Assembly: GCA_965224515.1 (NCBI GenBank)
Contig: OZ245051.1
Span: forward strand, 310,001-374,000
Length of the DNA stretch: 64,000 bases
Source of the DNA: Sedimenticola_A sp040506425
GTDB lineage: Bacteria > Pseudomonadota > Gammaproteobacteria > Chromatiales > Chromatiaceae
Reading direction: 5' to 3'
The notes below the pieces were generated by a model. The model was not told the DNA's origin, did not search any database, and worked only from the letters and a program-made list of their open reading frames with translations. Below, in pieces: positions 42,889 through 50,880 of this stretch. Positions within the stretch are counted from its first letter, which is position 1. Each line of letters starts with the position of its first letter. Both the position numbers and the translations under genes were made by a program.

Positions 42889-44070
42889 TCAACCGGCGAG
42901 GGATTTCTGCACTGCAGACAATGCCACGCCGGTGTTGATGTCGGCCCCCATATCGGAGAGCACGGCTTCCAGGGCGGCAACGCAGAGCAGGATATTCTCC
43001 GCACGGCTGGCGTGACCCATCAGGCCGATACGCCACACCTTGCCTGCCAGGTCACCGAGGCCTGCACCGATCTCAAGATTGAACTCGTTGAGCAGGCGTG
43101 AACGCACGGCAGCATCATCCACACCGTTGGGAATCGATACCGCGTTGAGCTGGGGCAGGCGATCATCCTCTTTAACGATAAAGGTGAGACCCATCGCTTC
43201 CAGGCCGGCTTTCAGCGCAAGATGATTTCCATGATGACGGGCCCATGCATTCTCCAGTCCCTCATCTTTCAGCATCAGCAATGCCTCGTGCAGACCGTAG
43301 AGGGCGTTAACCGGTGCGGTGTGGTGGTAGGCACGCTTGGCGCCGCTGCCCCAGTAACCCATTACCAGGTTCAGATCCAGAAACCAGCTCTGCACCTTGC
43401 TGTCACGATTTCTGACCTTATCCAGGGCAGCATCACTGAAACTCACAGGCGATAGACCCGGCGTGCACGAGAGACACTTCTGGGTGCCGGAGTAGATGGC
43501 GTCAATACCCCACTCGTCCACCTTGATCGGGGTACCACCCAGGGAGGTAACGGCATCCACGATGGTCAGACAATCGTGCTTGTGAGCAAGCTCCACCAGG
43601 GTTTTGGCATCGGACTGGGCGCCGGTCGAGGTCTCTGCGTGAACAAAGGCAACGATCTTGGCATCAGGATTGGCCTTGAGTGCGTCTTCCACCTTCTGGG
43701 GGTCAACCGCTTCGCCCCAGGCGTCCTGCACCATAACCGGCTCACCGCCGCAGCGTTCGACGTTCTCTTTCATACGGCCGCCGAAAACACCGTTCTGACA
43801 GACAATCACCTTGTCACCTGGCTCCACCAGGTTGGCAAAGCAGGTCTCCATCCCGGCGGAGCCCGGAGCGGAGACTGGCATGGTCAGTGGGTTTTCAGTC
43901 TGAAAGGCGTACTGGAGCAGGGTCTTGACCTCCTCCATCATGCCGACAAATGCAGGGTCCAGGTGGCCGATGGTGGGCCTGGAGAGCGCTTCGAGAATGC
44001 GCGGATGCACATCAGACGGGCCGGGGCCCATCAGGGTGCGAACAGGGGGATTGAAAGAACGCGTTTCCAT
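42889..44070 (-). CDS. Class V aminotransferase, alanine/serine-glyoxylate type
   Basis: This 393-residue PLP enzyme starts with the family's 'LMGPGPSDVHPRILEA', has 'SAPGSAGMETCFANL', the aspartate region 'TIVDAVTSLGG' and the PLP lysine in 'YSGTQKCLS'. It matches the AGXT/serine-glyoxylate aminotransferase group, which makes glycine from glyoxylate using alanine or serine. In an autotroph this would salvage photorespiratory-type glycolate carbon, which is inference. It stands alone; the MITE-like array lies just past its stop. Confidence 0.86.
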   Translation of the reverse strand: METRSFNPPVRTLMGPGPSDVHPRILEALSRPTIGHLDPAFVGMMEEVKTLLQYAFQTENPLTMPVSAPGSAGMETCFANLVEPGDKVIVCQNGVFGGRMKENVERCGGEPVMVQDAWGEAVDPQKVEDALKANPDAKIVAFVHAETSTGAQSDAKTLVELAHKHDCLTIVDAVTSLGGTPIKVDEWGIDAIYSGTQKCLSCTPGLSPVSFSDAALDKVRNRDSKVQSWFLDLNLVMGYWGSGAKRAYHHTAPVNALYGLHEALLMLKDEGLENAWARHHGNHLALKAGLEAMGLTFIVKEDDRLPQLNAVSIPNGVDDAAVRSRLLNEFNLEIGAGLGDLAGKVWRIGLMGHASRAENILLCVAALEAVLSDMGADINTGVALSAVQKSLAG

Positions 44071-44259
44071 TGTTTTGCCTACCTCGTTACATACAAAAAT
44101 CCCTGGTCAGGTTCAGCCTTCGTGAGCCAGCCAGAGATTTCGTGATCTTAAATTCTTAATTACCAAGTAAAACACTATGATAATCATTTTCATTCTAAAA
44201 GCACAGTCTATTAAGCACTGGATTCATCCACAAATATATTATTGAATTATATCCACTCC

Positions 44260-45036
44260 TCACGGTGCCGCCGGAGGCTCCAGCCCGGTGGGTATTCCGG
44301 CCACATACCGGAACAGAGCAACAGCCCTGTTGATATAGTGATCCTCATACCCCTCCTCGTATGGATTCCATCCGCCGGTCATTCGCATCAGGCTGTAGTA
44401 TCGCCAAACCCCATCGGACTCCTGATCAAGAAAGTAGAGAAACTGGTATTCTCCGGGAGAAAACACCGGCAGGATAAAGAACCACACCGTCTCCACGTTT
44501 TCCGCCGCCACTACAAGACGTTGATCACTGCGCTCCTTGACCCGGAGACGATAGAGCACCTTTCCGGCAAAGGTGTTCTCCTTCTGCCACATGTAATGAT
44601 CCTGCCCCGGAACCAACTCTTCAGCAGTGAAGTCCTTTCTTTTCAATGCCTTGTCTCTACCGCTGAGAGCATAGGCCTCGGCAATCAGCGGGCGCCAGTA
44701 CTTACCGGTGACTGTCCAGTACTGAATCTCCGGCAGACGGGAGACAGCCCCCAGCCTGGTCAATAGACCTGCAGCACCGGTGCTATGCGCAAATCGCCCG
44801 GCCGCCGCTACAACCGTAGCCCGATCCTGTTTGTTCCAACCGGTACAGGGATGAGGGAACCACTTTTCGCCCCCCTCCTCATCAAACCAGATCCTGATAT
44901 TTGGAAAGGCCCCAACCTCGGCATATGCCGGCTCAGGCATACCCCCACAAGGTTCCCCGGGCTGAGCCGCCACCTGATCAATAAACAGGCCCAGCAGTAA
45001 AACGACAAGCACAGCTCTGTACCGGTACAACAGCAT
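44260..45036 (-). CDS. Hypothetical exported protein
   Basis: The product is 258 residues from the ATG that gives a good signal peptide ('MLLYRYRAVLVVLLLGLF', cleavage near 'VAAQ'). The frame stays open 58 codons further upstream but would cross the arsR promoter and start. The mature protein has 'EEGGEKWFPHPCTGWNK' and many aromatic residues ('YWTVTGKYWRPLI', 'VETVWFFILPVF') and looks like a beta-rich periplasmic protein. I do not recognise the family. It is divergent from arsR-arsM; a link to arsenic is not shown. Confidence 0.6.
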   Translation of the reverse strand: MLLYRYRAVLVVLLLGLFIDQVAAQPGEPCGGMPEPAYAEVGAFPNIRIWFDEEGGEKWFPHPCTGWNKQDRATVVAAAGRFAHSTGAAGLLTRLGAVSRLPEIQYWTVTGKYWRPLIAEAYALSGRDKALKRKDFTAEELVPGQDHYMWQKENTFAGKVLYRLRVKERSDQRLVVAAENVETVWFFILPVFSPGEYQFLYFLDQESDGVWRYYSLMRMTGGWNPYEEGYEDHYINRAVALFRYVAGIPTGLEPPAAP

Positions 45037-45151
45037 AGACAGCGAATCCACAATATTTACTACCCATAAAGATAGCCTGATACAGCTGCTCATGAAGTGG
45101 CAAATAAATATTTTCTTGCCATCCCGACACAACATACCTATAGTTCGAAAT

Positions 45152-45493
45152 ATGTCGAAATATAGAATGGACATTGAACAGCACGCCGACATGTTCAAGG
45201 CTCTGGGCAACCCCCATCGCCTTGCCCTGTTTCATCGGCTGACCACCTGCTGTAGCCCTGGAACTGTCTGCGATGCAGAGTCCGCCAGCCACTTCAGCGT
45301 AGGCCAGCTCGGCGAAGGCCTGGACATTGCGCCCTCGACCCTATCCCATCACCTCAAGGAACTGAACCGTGCGGGACTGATCGAGATGCGTAGAAACGGT
45401 AAAAATGTGGAGTGCTGGATAGAGCCCGGGGTGCTGAACACCCTGAACAACCTATTCTCCGGCACAGTTACAGTGAATTTTGAGGATCGTTAA
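45152..45493 (+). CDS. arsR: ArsR/SmtB family repressor
   Basis: The product is 113 residues from 'MSKYRMDIEQHADMFKALG'; the frame runs 20 codons further upstream, and an ATG five codons downstream is also possible, with no strong ribosome-binding site to decide. The winged helix reads 'QLGEGLDIAPSTLSHHLKELNRAGLI'. Cysteines in 'TTCCSPGTVCDAES' are likely As(III) ligands, though not in the classic ELCVCDL arrangement. The direct repeat TCGAAATAT-G-TCGAAATAT just around the start may be the operator. arsM begins two bases after its stop. Confidence 0.82.
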   Translation: MSKYRMDIEQHADMFKALGNPHRLALFHRLTTCCSPGTVCDAESASHFSVGQLGEGLDIAPSTLSHHLKELNRAGLIEMRRNGKNVECWIEPGVLNTLNNLFSGTVTVNFEDR

Positions 45494-45494
45494 C

Positions 45495-46373
45495 ATGAGC
45501 GAAGAGAACTGCTGCGACAGCGACAGCAACTGCTGCCCCCCCGAGGCCCCCTCCCTGGTGGAATTGGATACACATCGCCAGAGCGTACGCTCGGCCTATG
45601 CCGAGGTGGCAAACGCTGAAAATGCAGGCTCTTGCTGTGGTGTAGAGGCAAGCTGCTGCGGCGTCTCCGACGATACCGCCATCAACACCCTGATCTCCAC
45701 CCGCCTGGGTTACAGCGCCGACGAGCTGGAACAGGTTCCTTCGGGTGCCGATATGGGTCTGGGCTGCGGAAACCCAAAGGCCATCGCAGCACTCAAGCCC
45801 GGTGAGGTGGTCATAGACCTCGGCTCCGGCGGCGGATTCGACTGTTTTCTTGCCTCCCCAGAGGTGGGAAGCAACGGCCGGGTCATCGGCATCGACATGA
45901 CCCCGGACATGCTGAGCAAGGCCCGTGGAAATGCTGTGACGGGAAAATACACCAACGTGGAGTTCAGGCTGGGCGAAATCGAGCACCTGCCTATCGCCGA
46001 CAATACAGCAGACGTGATTATCTCCAACTGCGTGATCAACTTGTCTCCTGACAAGTCCCAGGTCTTCAAGGATGCTTTCCGTGTACTCAAACCCGGTGGC
46101 CGCCTGGCTATCTCCGATGTAGTTGCCACCATCGAATTGCCGGAAGAGATGCGCAATGATGACCAGCTCATTGCAGGCTGCATGGGCAATGCTTCGCTGA
46201 TTGATGATCTGGCTGAGATGATGAAAGCGGCAGGCTTCTGTGAGATCCGCATAGAACCCAAGGATGAGTCCCGGGAATTTATCAAAGACTGGGCACCTGG
46301 TCGTGGCGTAGAGGATTACGTGGTTTCAGCCACCATTGAGGCGATCAAGCCCGACGGCACCTGCGGCTGCTGA
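45495..46373 (+). CDS. arsM: ArsM, arsenite S-adenosylmethionine methyltransferase
   Basis: The product is 292 residues from ATG after TGAGGA. The SAM-binding motif is 'VIDLGSGGGFDCFLAS', preceded by the ArsM-typical 'GLGCGNP'. As(III)-binding cysteines are in 'SNCVINLS' and 'AGCMGNA'. The N-terminus is unusually rich in paired cysteines ('NCCDSDSNCC', 'SCCGVEASCCGVS') and the C-terminus ends 'CGC', extra metal-binding sites. It methylates arsenite to volatile or less toxic forms in the cytoplasm. It forms an operon with arsR. Confidence 0.93.
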   Translation: MSEENCCDSDSNCCPPEAPSLVELDTHRQSVRSAYAEVANAENAGSCCGVEASCCGVSDDTAINTLISTRLGYSADELEQVPSGADMGLGCGNPKAIAALKPGEVVIDLGSGGGFDCFLASPEVGSNGRVIGIDMTPDMLSKARGNAVTGKYTNVEFRLGEIEHLPIADNTADVIISNCVINLSPDKSQVFKDAFRVLKPGGRLAISDVVATIELPEEMRNDDQLIAGCMGNASLIDDLAEMMKAAGFCEIRIEPKDESREFIKDWAPGRGVEDYVVSATIEAIKPDGTCGC

Positions 46374-46381
46374 TCTCAGTT

Positions 46382-46441
46382 GGTCGGGCTTTGACCCGCA
46401 GGGCACAAGAGCCCGACATGTCGGCCTGAAGACCGACCTAC
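46382..46441 (+). repeat. REP-like hairpin after arsM
   Basis: GGTCGGGCTTTGACCC...GCCCGACATGTCGGCCTGAAGACCGACCTAC is a variant of the element at 29872-29917, with the two hairpin halves in the opposite order and a 13-base insert. It occupies the gap between arsM and its terminator. Confidence 0.75.
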
Positions 46442-46492
46442 AGCAAAGCAATGGCTTGCGCGGAATTCCCCACCTGACTGGAACAGAACCAC

Positions 46493-46529
46493 AAAAAAAG
46501 CCCCGGTACAAAATGTACCGGGGCTTTTT
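46493..46529. terminator. Bidirectional terminator between arsM and the sulfur globule gene
   Basis: AGCCCCGGTACA and TGTACCGGGGCT form a 12-bp stem with a 3-base loop. It is flanked by a run of A on the left and T on the right, so it works for arsM (plus) and sgp (minus). Confidence 0.93.
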
Positions 46530-46560
46530 CGTACTACTGAATAAAATCTGAATTCAGATC

Positions 46561-46887
46561 TTATTTAGCAGGAGCAGCCGGAGCCTGAGGAGCTACGGGA
46601 GCGTAACCGTAAGGTGCGCCATAAGGAGCAGCACCGTAAGGTGCGCCATAAGGAGCAGCACCGTAAGGTGCGCCGTAATAACCACCGTAGTAGGGGTTGC
46701 CGTAGCCGTAGCCGTTACCACGACCGTAAGCAGAGCTACGACCGCTGAAGTTCATGTTGAAGTCACCGGATCCGTCACCGAAGCCGTCACCCATGCCATT
46801 CCAAGGACCACCGCCCCACCAGGCAGAAGCAGAAGCAGAAACAGCGAACAGAGCAGCGATGGCAGCAGCCTTTACGATTTTAGACAT
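46561..46887 (-). CDS. Sulfur globule protein
   Basis: The product is 108 residues from the ATG after GGAGAC. It has a cleavable signal peptide ('ALFAVSASASA') and a low-complexity mature part rich in Gly, Tyr, Ala and Pro, with 'WWGGGPWNGMGDGFGDG', 'MNFSGRSSAYGRGNGYGYG' and repeated 'PYGAAPYGA'. This matches the structural envelope proteins (SgpA/B/C, CV1/CV2) of Allochromatium periplasmic sulfur globules. It implies that sulfur from Sox oxidation is stored as globules. A near-consensus promoter suggests high expression. It stands alone between terminator and promoter. Confidence 0.9.
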   Translation of the reverse strand: MSKIVKAAAIAALFAVSASASAWWGGGPWNGMGDGFGDGSGDFNMNFSGRSSAYGRGNGYGYGNPYYGGYYGAPYGAAPYGAPYGAAPYGAPYGYAPVAPQAPAAPAK

Positions 46888-46963
46888 TATAGTCTCCAAA
46901 TATTCATTCTTAAGTAAGTTGGTTTGTGGAGACTGAATACTGCTGCAGCTCCATTGGGATGAA

Positions 46964-46992
46964 ACTATATTAGTATTTTATTAAATTGTCAA
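46964..46992 (-). promoter_or_regulatory. Strong sigma-70 promoter of the sulfur globule gene
   Basis: On the minus strand TTGACA and TATAGT are separated by a 17-base all-AT-like spacer. The leader is about 75 bases to the ATG. Confidence 0.88.
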
Positions 46993-47151
46993 TTTAAATT
47001 TGCCCTGCTATTTCATCCACCCGGTCGGCCACCGTGCCGTCCCAGCCAGCCGCTATTGCGCATTATCACTGCCCGTCCACCCGCCCGCGCCTATACTTCA
47101 TATATATAGCGGCACTTCCGCTATTGAAGGATAACTCCCAGGCATTCAGCA

Positions 47152-49065
47152 ATGTTGAAGAGTGTCGTAAAGCGGACGCCACGGCTCCGCCCCGCCCAAT
47201 CCAGATGGTTCGAAATATACGTACCAAGGGGCGAGACGGTCTATGCCGTAGAAGCCCTGGCCGCTACCGGCAAAGTACAACTTGAGCTGGATCCCCGGCT
47301 GCTGGCGCCTCTTGATGTAGGCAAAACCCAGCAGGCCATCTCTGAATTTGACGCATATTGCAATGCAAACAGCATCCCACCCCCGGTTGACGACAAAACG
47401 CCTTCGCGCATTTCCGGATCCGCTGCAGAGACCGCGCAGAAGGCGCTGGCTTACCTGGAACAGTGGAAACTGAAACTTCAGCAGCTTGAACAGCATCAGG
47501 CCGACCTGGAAGATGAGATCCGAAACCTGAATCTGCTCACCGAGTACTTCGACGCCATTGAGTGTGTCGACCGTGAGATGGAGCAGTTCCACCATGCCAC
47601 CGATTTTCTGTACAAAGGGGTGTTTGCCTGTCCCATAACGCACCCCCTGAGCCACACTATCAGCAACGCCTCTGCCACTTCGATACTGTCTGACAATTAC
47701 GAGTTCTTCTTCATCGCCAGCCTGCCCCGAAAAAAGCAGCTGATAAGACTCGCCGCAGACTACTCAGACTGCGTCCAGATGAAAGTGCCCGACTGGCTGC
47801 CCCACGAGTGCCCAGATAAAAGAACCATGATCGCAACCAAGCTCAATCATCTTAAGCGCCAGTTGACACACGTGCGGGAGGAGGAAAAAAAACACCACTG
47901 GGACTACAAAGTGAGAGAAGCGTTTGCCAATATCGAAATCCTACGCTGGTTTCTCGAGTACCTTCCCAGGGTCGCCACCGAGAAAAAATTCTGCCACATC
48001 ACTGGCTGGACCACCTCTGAGCAGCCAGAGGGATTGCAGGAGGCACTGGATAAAGCGCACATTCACAGTATGGTCCGCTTTCCCATCCCACCTATCAACA
48101 CCACGCCGCCGGTTTCCATACTTCAGTCCTGGTGGGCGCGACCATTCCGGATCTTCAGCAACATGTTGCCTCCCCCTGGCGATACCGAGGTCGATCCGAA
48201 CATCTTGCTGCCCTTTGTTGTACCACTGCTGTTCGGCTTCATGTTTCCTGATGTCGGACACGGAGCTGTAGTTGCCCTGCTTGGACTTGCCCTTGCCCCC
48301 CGATGGCCCCAGGCATCCGTACTGCTTCCATGCGGACTGGTCGCCATTATGTTCGGCCTGCTCTTCGGTGAGGTGTTTGGTTTTCACGGAATCTTTCCAA
48401 CCATCTGGTTCAAGCCTATCGAACACCCCTTGGGGATACTCAGCCTGTCACTGATCATCGGCAGCATCGTCATTCTGGTGGGTTTGATTTTTTCCGGTAT
48501 CGAGGCCTACTGGGGCAAATATCTCAAACAGTGGTTTGCCGTGGATGCGGCCCTGCTGGTGCTCTATCTGCTTGCCCTGACGGGCGTTTTCGAGCCCACG
48601 GCTATTCTGCTTATGATCCCGGCACTGGCCTGGTACATAACAGGTAGTCTTGTAACCCTCCATCACAAGGGCCATGCCTCCCTGAGCATCGTAACCGGCC
48701 AACTACTTCACAGTGCATTCAAGCTCACGGTCAACACCCTGTCGTTTCTTCGCATTGGCGCCTTTGCGCTGGGCCATGCCGCACTCTCGGCAGCGGTCAT
48801 TGCAATCGCATCAAGCACAGAGTCCCTGATTGCTTACTATCTCATCCTGGTCGGCGGTCAAATATTCATCATCGCCACCGCCGGACTGGTGGTCTTCATC
48901 CAGACAACACGGCTGATCTTCTTTGAATTCTTTACCCAGTTCCTGCGCTCCGAGGGCAGGATATTCAAGCCCCTGTCACCCCCGTCAGCCTCAGCGGGCC
49001 ATGGGGGAAATAAAAGTGCTCAGGTCAGCGACAAGATCGCTGATACCAGCAGGTCATTGTCGTAA
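47152..49065 (+). CDS. V-type ATPase subunit I (a-subunit) homologue without partner genes
   Basis: This 637-residue protein has the V-ATPase a/I layout: a soluble coiled N-terminal half (about 1-330; long helices around 100-140 and 225-270) and a membrane half with about seven or eight helices from about 345. 'PLLFGFMFPDVGHGAVVALLGL' (read in parts) and 'LSFLRIGAFALGHAALS' are conserved; the arginine near 534 corresponds to the essential proton-path arginine. No other V-ATPase subunit (A, B, D, E, K) is in the window. Its end overlaps the convergent CofD-like gene by 46 bases. It may have been recruited to another job. Confidence 0.82.
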   Translation: MLKSVVKRTPRLRPAQSRWFEIYVPRGETVYAVEALAATGKVQLELDPRLLAPLDVGKTQQAISEFDAYCNANSIPPPVDDKTPSRISGSAAETAQKALAYLEQWKLKLQQLEQHQADLEDEIRNLNLLTEYFDAIECVDREMEQFHHATDFLYKGVFACPITHPLSHTISNASATSILSDNYEFFFIASLPRKKQLIRLAADYSDCVQMKVPDWLPHECPDKRTMIATKLNHLKRQLTHVREEEKKHHWDYKVREAFANIEILRWFLEYLPRVATEKKFCHITGWTTSEQPEGLQEALDKAHIHSMVRFPIPPINTTPPVSILQSWWARPFRIFSNMLPPPGDTEVDPNILLPFVVPLLFGFMFPDVGHGAVVALLGLALAPRWPQASVLLPCGLVAIMFGLLFGEVFGFHGIFPTIWFKPIEHPLGILSLSLIIGSIVILVGLIFSGIEAYWGKYLKQWFAVDAALLVLYLLALTGVFEPTAILLMIPALAWYITGSLVTLHHKGHASLSIVTGQLLHSAFKLTVNTLSFLRIGAFALGHAALSAAVIAIASSTESLIAYYLILVGGQIFIIATAGLVVFIQTTRLIFFEFFTQFLRSEGRIFKPLSPPSASAGHGGNKSAQVSDKIADTSRSLS

Positions 49066-50213
49066 TAGGGCGTACTCTGCTTGCTGATCAGTTTCACATC
49101 GACCAGTTCAATGCCCAGCCGCTTCAGAAAGCGGGCCGAAACATTCGAAGGGTAGCGGCCGTTTCTGGAGTCTACCAGGACCAGGTTAAGCAGCTTGTTG
49201 TTGCTGCAGCCTCCGGGAACATCGGACTGCAGTTGAGTGATAAGGCCACCCACCATCTGCTCAAAGTTCATCCCGACCTGCTCCGGATCGGCGCCAAGGT
49301 TGGGTATGTAAACCTTGGGACAATCATTACCGGCAATCGCCCTGCCCACCCCCGCAGGCAGCAGATTGGCCATCAGGCTGGAGTAGAAACTGCCCGGGGG
49401 ATAGCAGATCAGCTCAGCCGCCTCGATCAGTTTCCTGTTCTTCTTTTTCAACTGCGCAGTGGCCGGTGCATAACTGTCGCGATTTTCAGACAGAAACAGT
49501 TTCTCTATTGCCAGGTCCAGCGGAGGCACTTCTTTACCTGTCAGCCTGTGCTGTCCGATCACCCTGCAGCCATCGGCAAGATCCGCCCCCAGGTGCAGGT
49601 CCTCGTTGACAATGGCACGCACTGTACCCTGCACATTCACCAGCTTGGAGAAGAGGAAAATAATCGGGTCAAGGTGTTGGTGATTGTTGAGGTATCCACC
49701 TGCCAGTATCAGGTTGCCGATGCTCGCCCCCCGCAGGTCGAAACTATCCGGCATTGCATCCATGAAATAGCCCAGCTGGTTGCAGATCAAACGCCGCATG
49801 GGGTTGGTGATATCAGCGACCCTTTCGGATTTACCCGAAGCCATGATTTCCAGCCTGGAGCGCAACTCCTTGTTCGACCTGTCCTTGGGAAAGCGATAGG
49901 TAAACAGCTCATACACTTCCGGGTGACCCAGCACCGTCTCATCCGCCAGCGCCATCAGGCGACTGCGCAGATCGCCGATGGAGGGCATTGCAAAAGCCTG
50001 GCGCAGTTCAGCCGAACTGCCACCGGAATCAAACGGTGTCACCAGGTGAATGGAGTTGTGGGTATAGTTCTTGAGTGTATTGCAAAGGCCGTTGAGTGCA
50101 GATCCGCCACTGAAGAAAAGAATGCGCGGCCCCAGCTCCGGTATTTTGCGATACCTGCTGATACGCAACGGATCGGGAATCTCTGCCGTCCGGGCCACCC
50201 GGATTTTTACCAT
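49020..50213 (-). CDS. GAK-system CofD-like protein
   Basis: This 397-residue protein belongs to the CofD/YvcK superfamily: 'ILFFSGGSALNGL' at the N-terminus, 'VTPFDSGGSSAELRQAF', 'LRGASIGNLILAGGY' and the C-terminal 'LVLVDSRNGRYPSNV'. CofD transfers a phospholactyl group in F420 synthesis; YvcK binds nucleotide-sugars and controls carbon flow. Neither function fits here, as no F420 genes are near. A CofD-related family is named for exactly this gene neighbourhood (ATP-grasp plus HprK-like kinase). It is divergent from the operon that starts at 50401 and shares a 187-base promoter region with it. Confidence 0.83.
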   Translation of the reverse strand: MVKIRVARTAEIPDPLRISRYRKIPELGPRILFFSGGSALNGLCNTLKNYTHNSIHLVTPFDSGGSSAELRQAFAMPSIGDLRSRLMALADETVLGHPEVYELFTYRFPKDRSNKELRSRLEIMASGKSERVADITNPMRRLICNQLGYFMDAMPDSFDLRGASIGNLILAGGYLNNHQHLDPIIFLFSKLVNVQGTVRAIVNEDLHLGADLADGCRVIGQHRLTGKEVPPLDLAIEKLFLSENRDSYAPATAQLKKKNRKLIEAAELICYPPGSFYSSLMANLLPAGVGRAIAGNDCPKVYIPNLGADPEQVGMNFEQMVGGLITQLQSDVPGGCSNNKLLNLVLVDSRNGRYPSNVSARFLKRLGIELVDVKLISKQSTPYYDNDLLVSAILSLT

Positions 50214-50400
50214 GGTCTATCTTTCTCTAGTAAGGCCTGTTTACTCTATGTAGAGATTAACCCACCTGCACGGGGAATGCCCGATTATTACACATTGCAG
50301 GAACATAAATCCCGGCTCTTCAGTATTAACAGACAAACAACAGCCAACCAGTCACAATAGACGGATAGAGTCTGCTGAAGAGCACACAACCAACCGGCAA

Positions 50401-50880
50401 ATGACAGAACTGATACCAGACATCCGTAATGCAGCACGCGCCCTGATCATCAGAGAAGGGAAAGTCCTGCTACTGAGAAAAGAGGGTGGTGGACGGGGCG
50501 AACGTTTCGCACTGCCCGGTGGTGCGCAGGATCCCGGCGAGTCACTGCAAGAGGCACTCAACAGGGAGTGCGAAGAGGAGATAGGTACCTCTGTCAATAT
50601 CGGCAACCTGCTCCACGTGGTGGACTTCTTCAAACTGCGCGACACCCAACCCCCGACCCGGCGCCATCTAGTGGAGTTCCTGTTCCAGTGCAGCATTGAC
50701 GGGGACTACCTGCCCTGCAACGGCCACCGACCAGACAAGCACCAGGTGGAGGTGATCTGGGCTGATCTGAACAGGGTGGCGAACATGCCTATCTTCCCGC
50801 AGTACCTGAGCACCTGCATCCCCCACCAGGCAGACAGGGCTCTTTACCTCGGCACATTCAATGACCATGCAATTACCTAA
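50401..50880 (+). CDS. Nudix hydrolase, first gene of the GAK operon
   Basis: This 159-residue protein has a full Nudix box at 40-62 (GGAQDPGESLQEAL followed by NRECEEEIG), with all catalytic glutamates. The N-terminal strand 'AARALIIREGKVLLLRKEG' is typical. Nudix enzymes cleave a nucleoside diphosphate linked to another moiety; the substrate here is unknown. The last 20 bases overlap the following kinase gene, so the two are translationally coupled. Confidence 0.87.
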   Translation: MTELIPDIRNAARALIIREGKVLLLRKEGGGRGERFALPGGAQDPGESLQEALNRECEEEIGTSVNIGNLLHVVDFFKLRDTQPPTRRHLVEFLFQCSIDGDYLPCNGHRPDKHQVEVIWADLNRVANMPIFPQYLSTCIPHQADRALYLGTFNDHAIT

